Source of the DNA: Taxillus chinensis
Taxonomy: Eukaryota; Streptophyta; Magnoliopsida; Santalales; Loranthaceae
DNA length: 64,000 nucleotides
Reading direction: 5' to 3'
Assembly: GCA_023512835.1 (NCBI GenBank)
Contig: CM042092.1
Coordinates: forward strand, 5,705,293 to 5,769,292
Part shown: positions 24,335-36,056 of the stretch, piece after piece
Numbering within the stretch: position 1 is the first letter of the stretch
Layout of the letters: each line of letters begins with the position of its first letter
Position numbers and translations under genes: made by a program
Notes under the pieces: generated by a model
What the model saw: the letters and a program-made list of their open reading frames with translations, nothing else
The model's database searches: none
Told to the model about the DNA's origin: nothing

Positions 24335-26052
24335 TCAACTCCCTTTAGGCTTCTTCTCGTTGATACATAGTTCCTTCAAGAATTTAGCAAATCGAGGAAT
24401 TTGCTTGATGGCCTCCAAGAGTGGAATGTTGATCTCCACCCTTTTAAATATATCCAGAACCTCCGTTTGAATTGCCTCATCTGTCATCTTCTTGTTTTGA
24501 ATAGCCTTATATGGGAATGGAAGAGGTCGAGAGGTGGTCTCCTTCTCCTTCTTTGACTCTTTTTCCTTGATCTCTGGTTCCTCAGTGGTTGAGGTAGGGG
24601 GTGGCCCCTTGGTTAGTGGTGCAAATCCTGGTGGAGTAGATGGAACCTGTGGATCTCCAGTTTGCTTGCCACTCCTCAAAGTGATAGAACTGACATTCCC
24701 CTTAGGATTGGGAGTAGTCTGAGAGGGGAGTGTGTTCTGGCGATGACTAGTGATCTCATGTACGGCGGTGGCCATCCGACTTATTTGCATCTTGAGTTCC
24801 TTCAACTCATTTTGTTGGTTGAGCACAATCTGCTGAAGGAGATTAAAGTTATCTAGTTCTGCCTTTTGTTGAGGATAGGCTTGTTGTTGACCATTCGATG
24901 TTGGCCCCTCAGGCCTCTTCGAAAATTCTGAGGATATGGAGGCCTCTGAGGTTGCCCTGTCCCATAGCGAAGATTGGGATGATCTCTCCACCCTGGATTA
25001 TATGTCTGTGAGAATGGATCATATTTCTGCTGAGGGGGACGCTGCTGCTGCTGCTCATATGGGCGACCTGGAAAGATGCCATTGCACTCTTCGTTTCCTG
25101 GAGTTGTGGACATGCATCGTAGGGTGATCGGTGGCGTGCGATTCCACAAACTTTTGCAGGACTAGCGAGGGCTGGTAAGGCTAAGGCCATCCGCCTTATC
25201 ATAGTAGAGATCTCATCAAGCTTGTGCGCCTCAAGACTAGGCTGTGTGTTGGGGCTCACATGGTGGACTCCTCGCTGTGTAGGCAACGCTCGATCTCCAA
25301 ATTGCTGCGTATTCTGTGCCATCTTGTCAATGAGAGCTCTTGCATCCACTGGTGTTTTATCAACGAGGGCTCCTCCTGCACCGCATCCACCATGCTCCTC
25401 TCCATAGATGTAAGACCCTCGTAGAAGTCCTGGATGAGGAGTTGGTCGCTAATTTGGTGATGTGGACAACTAGCAACCAACTTCTTGAAGCGCTCCCAAT
25501 ACTCGTACATCGTCTCGCTATGTCCCTGTTTGATGCCTGAGATCTCCTTCCTGGATCGTCTGTGGTCCTCGATGCTGGGAAGAATCGATTCAAGAACAAT
25601 TTCTTCAACTCGTTCCAACATGTGACATCTTCTGGTTGCAAGTAATACAACCAGTCTTTTGCAGCTCCATCAAGTGAGAATGGGAAAGCTCTCAACTTGA
25701 TCGATCTTCGGGACATTGCGGGGCTTCATGGTTGAACGGACAACATTGAACTCTTTAAGATGCTTGTGTGGGTCTTCTCAGGATAGCCCATGGAACTTGG
25801 GAAGAAGATGTATTAGACCAGATCTGAGCTCGAAGTCGGTCTCCAATGCTTTGGGTAGGCAATACACGTCGGTTGATAGTTGATGTCCGGTGCCGCCAAC
25901 TCTCGGATGGTGCGATTGTACTCTCCGTTTGGCCCCGCCATTGTTGGTGAGGGGCTTTCTTCCTTGACTTGAGTGTGTCGAAGACGAGTCCTCAAGTTTC
26001 GCTCAACCTCTGGATCCAAATCTAGTAGTTCCCCTGAAGTGGATCGTGTCAT
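24335..26052 (-). pseudogene. gag of the Athila-like element, frame-broken
   Basis: Reading leftward: an N-terminal piece from 26052 (IRELAAPDINYQPTCI), then a capsid-like section in other frames (RAFPFSLDGAAKDWLYYL near 25690; YEYWERFKKLVASCPHHQIS near 25520), then a Gln/Pro-rich tail to about 24335 (including EVLDIFKRVEINIPLLEAI). At least three frame switches are needed to follow the protein, so no intact Gag is made from this copy. Confidence 0.8.
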
Positions 26053-26377
26053 AAAACTGCAAAAAAGAAATTAAGGGGAAGAGAAAAGAAAATAAAATAA
26101 AAGAAAAAGAAAAACCTGCAAAAAATAAAACTATGAAAAAAAAAGGAAATAAAACAAAACAGGAAACTTGTTAGAAAAGAAAACCTGTAAAAAAGGAAAC
26201 TGTAGAAAAATGGAAACTTTTTTTTTTTAAATAAAATAAATAAATAAAATAAAAAGAAAAACCTGCAAAAAACAAAGACAAGAAAATACCAGGTAAGTCC
26301 AAACAAAATAATAAATAAATAAAAATCAAAACAAATAATAAAACAAGCAAGAAAATAAATTGAATCAAATTTAATGC

Positions 26378-26395
26378 CTCCCAACAACGGCGCCA
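26378..26395 (-). other. Primer binding site of the Athila-like element
   Basis: Minus-strand TGGCGCCGTTGTTGGGAG begins a few bases inside the 5' LTR edge. It resembles the TGGCGCCGTTGCCGGGGA primer site usual in Athila/Tat elements (commonly assigned to tRNA-Asp), with a few differences toward its 3' end. Confidence 0.8.
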
Positions 26396-26398
26396 ATT

Positions 26399-27802
26399 TG
26401 AAAAGAGCGTTTGTCACACACGCACTTCAAATAAAATTTAAACTAAGTATAGCTAGTGGCTTAACCTAGATCGTTCTCTACCGGAGGACTTATAAAATTC
26501 AATTCAACTTATTTAATTACTTGTTAAACAAAAACTAATGAAAAAGAATAAATGGAAAATTGGGGGATTTTTGATTGAATGAAAACTAATTAAAGCAAGA
26601 TTTTTAACTAAGAAAAGTAATAACTGAGAAAATCAATTAATTAAAGATGTAACCGGTTTAACTTCACACCTGAATCTTGTTTATCACTATCCCAAAAGAT
26701 TAATTAGATAAATTATGGCCCCATAATTCAAATGCATCAAGACACCATGAATACAATCAAATTATGAATTTATTCCAACCAGAATAATTATGAATTAATT
26801 CTCGAAAGAGCGCCCGTTCCCTACGAAACAAATCTTCCCACTCAAATAGAATAATAACGCACAATGAATTGTTAAATTAACACTCAACCGAGATATTAAA
26901 TCAACAAATCAAAGAGATAGAGAATTAAATCATAGCACATAAAATACCAAATTAAATGTTAAAACATGGATTCAAAACAAGCATCCAAAGTGTTGCGCTA
27001 AACCGATTACAAAATACTTACCCCTCCATGGGTCGAAAAATCACAAATCTGTTTGGAAAAATTAGAACAACAGAATTAAAACAGAATTAAGAAAAATAGG
27101 CTGCGAGAGAATTAAATATCCGGTCTTGAACTCGATCCGAATCTTCAACGCTCGGTGTACTATCTCTTTTCAATTTCTGCTATATCTCTTGCAAAACGCT
27201 GCTGCGCTAAGCGTCGTGAAGAGATGATGGGCGTTGGAGGGATCGTGATAGAAGATGCTGGACGTAGTAGTGTGGTGGAGATGGGCCTGCGTGATGGAGA
27301 GACGGAAGGTTGATGGAGGCTGCGTTTTTTTTTATGGGATGGTGGAGGTGTGATGAATTATATATAAGCCCAACGATTTCCTTTTCTTCCTGCTTGCACA
27401 TCAAGTAGCTGCTCTTCTTTCCAATTTCTTTTTCTTTTCTTTCACGCCAAGACATATCATCATTAACGCTTTCCAATTTCTCAAACCTACTTACGCAACA
27501 AGCAAACAATAAAATAATAATAATAACAATAATAAATAAATAAATAAATAAAACACAAAATATTAAAATAAAAAAAAATAATAAATAAATAAAATAATCA
27601 ATTAAGCCCAGAGAATTAATATTAAAATAATTAATTTAATATTAAAAACCATCAAAATTAATATTAAATATATAAAAAATGAATAAAACAGTAAATAATT
27701 GAAATTGGAGAAAACTATTATAAAAATGCATTAATTCAACAAAATATTCAATTAAAGTCCAGAAATTACACGCAAATTTAATGACAAATATTGCAGTTAT
27801 CA
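26399..27802 (-). repeat. Athila-like element, 5' LTR
   Basis: Starts TGATAACTGC (minus strand, from 27802) and ends CGCTCTTTTCA at 26399. Compared with the 3' LTR I see substitutions such as CACACACG for CGCACACG near 26415, plus a cluster of differences around 27100-27200. Confidence 0.93.
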
Positions 27803-27948
27803 ACCAACCCCTCTCCTTTACGTAGCACGAATCCATTCCTGAATCGTGCCACTAAGAAACGTCCCGCCAGCACCACGCTGCTCGGGTCGTGACACTTAAT
27901 TGAGTTTAAGCCGATCTTTGTATATACTACAATAGTTGGCCGTACTTA

Positions 27949-28638
27949 GAGCAACTCTAACACACTCTCTATTATCTATTTATAGAGAGTAAAATTTCAA
28001 ATTCATGCTCCAACAGGCTCTCTACATGGCTCTCTACATCTGAAAAAGGCTACAATGACTCTTCACATTTGAAGAGTCACTGTTCATTATCTACATATTA
28101 TTTTATTATTATTTTTGGTTTTTCCCTCTCTCTCATCTATCGTCATCTTCCATTCTCTCTATCTCTCTTTCTTGCTGCCTCCACAGATCCGACTGGCTTC
28201 ATTGGACGGGGTGCCTGGGGGGCCGGCGTGCGCGATGAGGGAGGGGGTGGTGCCATCGGACGGGGGAGGGGGCCATTGCGCGATCGGGTGAGGCTGTGGT
28301 GTCGTCGGACGGGGGAGGGTGTGATGCCGACGGACGGAGGAGGCCGTGGTGTTGTCGGACGAGGGAGAGGAGTTGCTGCGCGACCGGGCGACACCAAACA
28401 GGGGTGAGGGAGGCGGCTGCGCAGAGAGGGTGAGGGAGGTGGTTGCACAGAGAGGGTGAGGGAGGCAGCTGTGCACGTCGGTGAGAGACAAAAAAAATGT
28501 ATTAAAAAAATTATTATTTTAATATAAATATAAATAAAATAGATAAGAGTGTTGGAGTTAAATACCAAAAATGACTCTTTACATGTAAAAAATTATTCAC
28601 ATGTAGAGATAAAATACAAAACAGTGTTGGAGATGCTC
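27949..28638. mobile_element. MITE, TTA target duplication, GC-rich core
   Basis: Terminal inverted repeats GAGCAACTCTAACAC (27949-27963) and GTGTTGGAGATGCTC (28624-28638) are flanked by TTA on both sides (27946-27948 and 28639-28641). TTA duplications and GAGCATCTCCAACA-type ends suit a PIF/Harbinger (Tourist-like) MITE. The arms are AT-rich, but 28195-28480 is very GC-rich with repeated GACGGGGGAGGG-type motifs and open frames that I regard as non-coding composition effects. Confidence 0.75.
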
Positions 28639-28641
28639 TTA

Positions 28642-29096
28642 CATAGTGTTAAACTCGAGTTGAATAGATATCGAAAGAGTTCTCAATTATATTATTTATT
28701 TAAAGGTATATACTTGTAAATGAGCCGAGTCAAACTGAATTTATACAATATTTGAATCGAACCAAGTCAAACTTGTATAGTAACCAAACCGAGTTTGTAT
28801 AATATCGAACTTAAACTTAATCAACTAGATATTAAATGAGCAACCGAGTGTGTCAGTTTATTTACATGCCTAAGTAGCTCACATCCTTTGTCCCATCTGA
28901 TAGTTATTAATAACTTAAGAAAAATTATATTTGCTTAATATTATATAATATAAATAATTCGTATAAGAATATCTTTTTTGTTATGGAATTTATATAAATA
29001 TTTTTTAAAAAAATAATATTAATTTAGCGATATTAAAGTTGTTTTATATAATTTACCTGTATTATGTACCTACTCGTAAAATAAGCTACATATGAG
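28642..29096. other. Intergenic, no gene recognised
   Basis: AT-rich sequence with CGAGTCAAACT-type phrases (28725-28870), similar in style to 60-160 of this window. It probably derives from a dispersed repeat, but no ends are visible. Confidence 0.35.
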
Positions 29097-29609
29097 TAGG
29101 GGTGTAAAACGGACCAATCCGGTCCATGATGGAGCGGGCCTAAACGGGCTGGCCCGTTTAGGCCCGCACTTTTAACAGACCGGAATGTTTCTGGTCCGGT
29201 CCGGTCCGCATGCGGACGCGGACCGGTCTACGGACCGGTCCGCATGCGGACGCGGACCGGTCTGCGGACCGGTCCATATTTATTTATTTATTTAAAAACT
29301 TATTATAAATTAATTTTGTTAGAAATATTTTAAATTTTAAAATTATATTTAATAGTTTATATTTCTAAATATTAATTTTAAAATTAATAGTTTTAAGCTT
29401 TAGGTACTAATATACTAAATAAAATATATAATAATTTAAAAAAAATAGCCAGTCCGCGGATCGGTCCGCGTCCGCATGGACCGAGCCTAAATGGACTGGT
29501 CCGTTTAAGCCCGCGATTGAAATGGACCAGAATATTTCTGATCCAATCCGCTCCAGTCCGCATGGACCACGGACTAATCCGCGGACCGGCAGTCCATTTT
29601 ATACCCCTA
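29097..29609. mobile_element. hAT-type foldback MITE
   Basis: 513 bp. The ends TAGGGGTGTAAAACGGAC and (complement of the right end) TAGGGGTATAAAATGGAC are typical hAT-type termini. The flanks CATATGAG (29089-29096) and CATACAAG (29610-29617) match 6 of 8, as for an aged 8-bp hAT duplication. Both arms (about 150 bp) are rich in GGTCCGCATGCGGAC-like palindromes and are inverted relative to each other. The centre (29280-29440) is AT-rich. Confidence 0.8.
29201..29268. repeat. 34-bp tandem repeat of nested CG palindromes
   Basis: Two 34-bp units (29201-29234 and 29235-29268) differ at one base (A/G at unit position 30). Each contains the palindromes GGTCCGCATGCGGACG-like and CCGGTC/GACCGG, so the tract can fold on itself in several registers. 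Confidence 0.85.
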
Positions 29610-29615
29610 CATACA

Positions 29616-30375
29616 AGCATCTCCAATGTTGACTAGCTATAATAGGTACTTAAAGTTAAATTTAGCTTGCAGTAGATGTTTAACTAATGATGCTTCAACA
29701 TTGCATTATTTATTTTTTTACTTAATTGTTATTTTTCCCAATTTACTCTTACCATATTCTTCCCAAATTTCCAAACCATAAACTTAAATCCTAAATTTAA
29801 TAGCCCACGGAAACCCAAATACCTAATGTCACCACACTTTCTATTGGCTTCGCGCACAGGGCACAAACATGGGCGATCCCGATGATGTTCGGCACATCAG
29901 GGTGGAGCGGCAGTTGGACACAACGACAAAGGATGTCGTGTCGGTGGAGATGGGCTCGAGAAGTACCAACAGGAGGGGGATGGTCGTTCGCTGTTGGGAG
30001 GGAACACAATTGATGAACGACGGTCATTCGCGTAGCAGGAAGGGTGGGGGGACGATCGTGATGCCTTTTTTTTTAAATAGAGATAAATATGAGAATTGAT
30101 ATTATTTGATGACATGATATCTTCACCCATGCAAAAGTTAAAATCATATTTATATTTTTTTGTTTTTGCTAATGATTTATTTAATGCATTGAAAATTGAA
30201 AATGATCATTCGTGCAGCGGAAGGGAAGGGGGGACGGTCGTGAGGGGCGGCAACGCTAGGGATGATGGGGAACGACGGCAACGCTGGCAGAGTGATGGGA
30301 TAATTTTTAGTTAAATATATATTTTTTTAACTTTTGCTAATAATTCATAAAATGCATCTGAGATGCTCTAACTTA
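29616..30375. mobile_element. Probable MITE of the GAGCATCTC family
   Basis: Left end AGCATCTCCAATGTTG (29617). The right end, read in reverse, is AGAGCATCTCAGATGC (ending about 30371). The arms are AT-rich. The core has two related GC-rich patches (29865-30060 and 30210-30300), both with CATTCG and GGGGGGACG-type motifs, so part of the core is duplicated. The target duplication is unclear. Confidence 0.5.
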
Positions 30376-30844
30376 TCATACAATAAGCTGCCCCTAAAAT
30401 TTCATATTATACAATAAGCTGTCCGTAACATCATTTTTTGACCATGACTTTCAATAACACATATAATATATTTAATGTACATGTATTTTTGAAAAACTAT
30501 CATGGGCCCTTGGATAATGGTTAAAAATGAAATTGTACTTTATTAGCACCATACATACCAGCCAAATAAAAATAACGAATCGTGTTCTTATTTTCAAAGT
30601 TGAAGGATAATAAAAGGAATTTCGTGTTTATTTATTTTTTAAAATTCCGCTTACGAAATATTATTCAAAGATAAACTCAAAATTTGTATATTATAGTCTT
30701 GAGCGCTGTTCACCTCATGACTATCTTTACAGGATTAAGAGTGCAATTTTGATATTTACTTGAACGGTTTAATATTATATTCTAAACTTTGAGTTGAATT
30801 TAGCACTAAGTAATATTTACCTGCATATATAGGTTAAATATGGG

Positions 30845-31205
30845 GTCTAAAACATCTTTAATAGTGTTAGTTAAATTTTTTTAGCTTAATTTATATTTAG
30901 TTTGCTAGATAAGTTTTTAGTTAAAAACAATTTTTATAGTCTTAGTTAATTTTAATTGATTAAATTAATTTTTTTAATTTATCTCAGAATATTATCTCTT
31001 CTTCAATATTGTGTGTTTAGCGTCAAGGGTAAGTTAAAATTTTTGAGTGACTGTATAATGAGAGACCATTAATTTTAATTTAATTTAACTTAAATTTATT
31101 TTTCTGAAACTAAATATAACTTATGTTATAATTTCTCATTAAAAAAAGTTTTTATAAAGTTTAAGTTAATAACTTTAGTTGACACTATTGGAGATACTCT
31201 TAGAC
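30845..31205. mobile_element. Short AT-rich MITE
   Basis: GTCTAAAACATCTTTAATAG at the left pairs with GACACTATTGGAGATACTC...TTAGAC at the right, giving imperfect inverted ends of about 25-30 bp. It shares the ACATCTTTAATAGTGT-type end with elements at the right edge of the window. No coding sequence. Confidence 0.55.
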
Positions 31206-34118
31206 TACCAAACCAAAAGAATCTAAAACTTGAGATAATAGTCTGCATGCATTTAAAATAAATGAATAAATCTAAGAGTAATTTCAATAAATTTATTTAA
31301 ATTTGATTAGCTAAATAAATATTTAAGAGTACATAAGATTTTAGCTAAGATCATTTACAATAGTATACATTTTTTTGCTTAAAATTGTAAATTACACCTC
31401 CAACATTATTTTGGGATCGATCTAATTTCTTTTTTTTACGCAACACAATATAAAAAAGCACGTTAAAAGGGTTCAAACTAGTTTGAAATGAGTGTTAATG
31501 TGACAGAGAATAATTTTATGTATATTTAACTAAAATTATAGGTGAAGTTAAATATTTACCTAGTATTGTAGTTAAGTTATTAAAGAAAAATTTTAATTAA
31601 ATATAACTTTAACTATTAATATAGCTAAGCTCTTAAAGTTATTTTAAGAGTGCATCTCCTCTTGGGCACCCATGCTCTCACCTAACCTGTCTGTTAAGGC
31701 TGGTAGCATATATTGACTTCGTAAAAGTGATATTTCTCAAATAATGTTATCGTGCTGTAGCACGATTGATATTGTAGCTTAAATATTTTGACTCTAAGTA
31801 TTAAATTCGAGATATTCAAGTTAAGTCAAAACTTAGTTATATTAACTAGCATATGCTGACGAATTTGGTAATCCAGGTTAGTCCTCAGATAATATCCTAT
31901 ATATTGTCACTGAGTTATTGCACTATGATTGTATTGACATTTTTACTTCAAGTGTTTCACCTTAATTGACATTGAGGGTAAGGTGATGTCGAGTAAATTG
32001 AAAAACAAAAGCTTTGACGGTAAAAATTGATTAAATCAAATTAGGAGCGACACATCATCCAACCACTTGAGATGTTAGCATATGATCTATTCGTAATATC
32101 ATCACTAGTGTACTTGTCAGTAATTAATATTATTTATAATTATATGTATCATTTTATTCCACATTTCTAATGGTACAATGGTATTGGTCGGCCACAAAAA
32201 TGAGTCCCACCCAATAGACTCAAGCTGATTTTTAAGATCACTGATATTCAGTCAAACGTCATTAGCCAGATTCACAATCGTTGACACGATTTATATTATG
32301 TAACATTATCATCTAATTTTGTACTAAAAATATTAATACGTATTTTTAATTCATATTTTTCTAGATAGGAGTGGCAATTTTATGACCCGATACGCCATTA
32401 GGTTTGGCTCGGCTCGGGTCTTGCTTGACCTGTCCTAACTCGACTCAACTCAAAGAGCCCAAACAAGTGGATCTGGACAAATTCTGGATGCCCTATGAAA
32501 TTTTGAGTCAGCTTGTAATTTGCGCAGCAATCCTTGCTTGCATGTGACAGACATATAGTGCATTGTCTAATTTTTTTCCGTGAAAATTCAAAATAACATA
32601 TAATATTAAGAAAAGGAAAAAATGATAATTAGCGGAGTCGGGGAATAATATATTCTTTTTTGTAAAAATTTAAAATAATATTCATATAATGTTAAGAAAA
32701 GTGAAAATTTTAATAAAAGCCAGTGTATGTGTAGATTATTATTCTCACAATTGATTTGTTTTTTAAAAATAAATCAAGGGTCATAATGTCGGTGTATGCA
32801 CACACTAACTTGCAGGTAAAATTCTTAACAAAACTTAAAATATTAATAAATAAAAAAATATAAAATATCTGGTTATATAAAATATTATAATAAAAGAAAA
32901 AATATAAAATAATTTTGTATTTTATTATAATATATTTTTCAAAGAAAATATAAAATTGTTCTTTTTTATATTATTAAAATAATCTATAATCTAATATATA
33001 CCGATGACTGCGTGCGAGTGCAAGTATGGTTAGTTTTTTTTTTTTTTTCAAATTCATATTATTATACCCATATTGTTTTTGTTATTTGCTCTTTATCTCA
33101 ATAATATTTTCATTTAAGGTTATCATCAGGGTAACAAGTCTTTTCCCTCCAATTCGATTCAAGTTCTACCAAACCCGAGCAATATAAGACAAAAAATAAT
33201 ACAGTCACCGGCTCAATTGCATGATTATATTATTTTTTTTGTTTACATGAAATTAATAGATTACGTGTAATTAAAAGATTTATCATAAATAAATAAAAAT
33301 TAGTTATGATAGTTATTACGTTTAATAAAAATTATATATATATATATATATTCGTTTACATTTTGCTTTATTAAGGTTAACATAATTAGGTTGTGACAAC
33401 TAAGAGCGTCGAAAAGAAAAATAAAAATTTAACAAAACAAATCAAGTAATTATAATTACAAATTAAAGTACGATTAAATTTTTTTCTCTATCAAATAATT
33501 GTTGGCGAAAAAAATCCTGCAATAAATTCTCTCTTGAGCAAATTAATTAAAAAGAAAAAGATAGCGTGTATACTTCCTATCATCAAATGGGTGGCTAACT
33601 GAGGAGCATATATATAAGTTAAAAAGAAATACTTTTTGAAGTTGGCAAAGACGTCGTTGCCAATTAGATAATTTTACATACATTCACCAGACACAATAAA
33701 CCCAACACTGAATAGTTTTTGCAATTGAATGATAACAACATCACCTGTGTGCTGTAATCTGATATTACGCCACATCATATATAATCTGATTGCAAATCTG
33801 GCTATGTTCAAAATATTTATTCTTTTAAACTAGCCGAATTAATCTGAGTCATAATGATATTTTCAAACCTTGGAAGAGTTTCTCCATGATTCATGAACAC
33901 ATGTCAAATAATTTGAATAATTTTTTCAAGCAGGTTAAAGCAAATAGTTATTTGGAGATAAAATCCATCTATCCTAAGTTTTTAATAAAATTAATATTTA
34001 ATATTAATTATTCAAATTAATAATTTCATCTTTCAGCTTACATTGATTTCTCTTCATTTGTTCGAGAATTTACAATCCATTAGTATTACTTTAGCTAATT
34101 AATTTAGCTTCTTAGCAT
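31206..34118. other. AT-rich intergenic DNA with decayed repeats
   Basis: No gene recognised. A possible further MITE lies at about 31270-31660. Sequence at 32360-32560 (AGGAGTGGCAATTTT followed by GGCTCGGCTCGGGTC) resembles the end of a hAT-type repeat. A (TA)n tract lies at about 33331-33350. Confidence 0.4.
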
Positions 34119-34570
34119 TAGAGATGCTTTTAGAGCATATATTTAGCTAAAAACTTTCTCTAATGTATTAAGTAAATTATTAGTAAAAATAAAAATAAAA
34201 GATAAATATGACTTTGATTTTTGCTTTAATTAGGAATGCCAGCTCAGCAAATAGGGGTGATTTTCAACGTAGTCCCTCCCTGTGTTGACTCCCCTGTCCC
34301 CCCCCCCCCCCCCCCAAAATGCAGTTCCTCTCTAGTAGCGGCCCCATCGAACGACTTTTCTTCTCCCCAGCAGTGGCTTCTCCTCCCCCTAGCTGCGGCT
34401 CACCCCTCCTCCACCCAGCGTTGGCTCGCCCCTCCTCCCTTCGTGTCTCCCCTCCTCCACAACCCTATTGTCCTCCGTTGCCCCTCCTCCCTCCGTGTCT
34501 CCCCTCCTCCACATCCTCCTCTAGATTTGCGACAATGTCCCTTTGCTCACGTGATCGGTGATTCACAAAT
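34119..34570. other. GC-rich pyrimidine island with a poly(C) run
   Basis: A run of about 19 C at 34299-34317 is followed by repeated CCCCTCCTCC/CGTGTCTCCCC phrases to about 34520. Two overlapping open frames exist, but they are low-complexity Pro/Ser and reflect composition. The AT-rich flanks with AGAGATGCTTTTAGAGC near 34120 suggest a GC-rich MITE core like the one at 27949-28638. Confidence 0.4.
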
Positions 34571-36056
34571 GTACGAATCGTGACAAGTAATAAAGTAAAT
34601 TTTTAAAGAGATTTTTTATTAAAATATTATACAAACAGAATTGAATTTAAACAATGTGATTTGAGAAATGTGAAAGATGAAAAATACTTTTAAAGTAGAG
34701 AAAAAATAAATTAATAAAGGAGATTGGAGTTAAGATTTTATTTGATATATTTTTCTAAAGATTATGTCTTACTTCAATCTAATTCTTTTATTGTGATCAT
34801 ATTTAATACTCAATATCTAATTTATAAATTAGCCTTTTTCAAGTGTCATAATTTTTATGTACACCTTAGCATGAAAGACGGGTGACTTTTTAAGATTTGG
34901 ATTGTTTATTATAGAGCTAGCATCACATCCACTTTTAACTTGACATCATAGGTTTTACGTTGGCTTTCATAAATTATGTAACCCCTAGTTTGAGAATCTT
35001 GATTTTTTTAGTAATTATATTTTATTTTTCAATCATTCACGTAAATACATATGATAATAAAATGAAATGATCAAGTCCATTTTATGTTTTAAATATAAGA
35101 TAATCAATAAATATTCACAAGGTAAAAAAGATTAAACTAAAATATTATAAATTAATTTATTATATAAAACTCCATCCTAACCCCAATCAAAGGTTTTAAG
35201 CTTTCATATTTTGATTGAGGACAAAAGAAATGCAACACATGGATTTAAAAGGATAAAAAAGAATAGCTTGCCTAATTGCCCAAGAATTCCAAAGTTGATT
35301 TTTTTTTCCAATCAGATTAACTTCAAGCTCCAATGGATACTCAAATCTTCTTCAAAGCTCTCATTCTTTACTCTAGATGAGGATGTAAGAAAATTAAATG
35401 ATAAATATGGATAATCAGCTATCCTTTTATAGCCTCCCAAGCTTGAATTTGAACTTTTGAATTTAAAATCTTCATAAATCTTTCAACTAAAAACTCCCAT
35501 TTAATCTCTTATAACTTCTTATTTTTAATTTTTTTTTAAAATTAAATATTCATTTTTTATTACTCAATTAAATCCAAAAGACTCTAGCCCCAATACAAAA
35601 TATTTTTTAATTTAAATTTCTTCTATTAATTTCCTTTTGACTTAATTATTTAGTATTTATTCTTTGTCCAAAGAAAACGATTAATCAGAGGCTAAAATAT
35701 AAACGTAGACATTCAACCAAATCAATTACATTTAAAACCCTTACTAGCCTAATTAATCAGGGGCTAAAATCTAAACGTAGACATTCAACCAAATCGATTA
35801 CATTTAAAACGATTTCAAATTTCAAAAAACACTCCAGATTTAATCACTTTAATATATCTAGACGTAAAATATAAAAATAGTCATGGTAAAAGAATGGTAC
35901 AAACAAACAAACCACCAGATACATTCAACGAGTTCTTGACTTGAGATATTTAATCTTATAATGCCAGGACTTCAACAAATATTACATTAAATTTTTGAAT
36001 CAAGCTTCCATAATTTATTTCAGAATCCTACAATTGATTTCAAAACTACAGCAGGT
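34571..36056. other. AT-rich intergenic DNA left of the small gene
   Basis: No gene recognised. The right part should contain the 3'UTR of the minus-strand gene ending at 36057. The tandem repeat at 35680-35811 is listed separately. Confidence 0.4.
35680..35811. repeat. 72-bp imperfect tandem duplication
   Basis: ATTAATCAGAGGCTAAAATA... at 35680 and ATTAATCAGGGGCTAAAATC... at 35752 share about 59 nearly identical bases, including AAACGTAGACATTCAACCAA. Two copies only. Confidence 0.85.

Larger units (their letters stand above)
18664..27802 (-). mobile_element. Athila-like Ty3/gypsy LTR retrotransposon, complete ends, coding broken
   Basis: 9139 bp with LTRs of 1405 and 1404 bp and a perfect 5-bp target duplication ACCAA (18659-18663 and 27803-27807). 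In minus-strand order: 5' LTR, primer site, gag, aspartic protease, reverse transcriptase, RNase H, integrase, about 600 bp non-coding, polypurine tract, 3' LTR. The domain order and the RT text ([12 protein letters not shown]) point to the Athila/Tat part of Ty3/gypsy. No envelope-like frame is seen. Gag and pol are broken by several frame changes, so this copy is not autonomous as assembled. The LTRs differ at only a small number of sites by eye, so insertion is recent. Confidence 0.93.
18337..27894 (-). mobile_element. TRIM-like LTR copy 3, split by the Athila-like insertion
   Basis: The LTR runs 18337-18663 and resumes at 27808-27894. Together these make exactly 414 bp once the duplicated ACCAA is counted once. 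The interruption is the gypsy element at 18664-27802. The far end CGTGACA (ending 27894) is followed by CTTA, matching the flank left of LTR1, so LTR3 is the outer end of the whole array. Confidence 0.85.

Noticed and set aside
28069..28568. Open frames in the GC-rich MITE core
   Set aside because: Low-complexity Gly/Arg or Pro/Ser content in an element with clear MITE ends; no splice or family support.
34236..34583. Proline/serine-rich open frame next to a poly(C) run
   Set aside because: Composition-driven: the same CCTCC phrases are open in overlapping frames.
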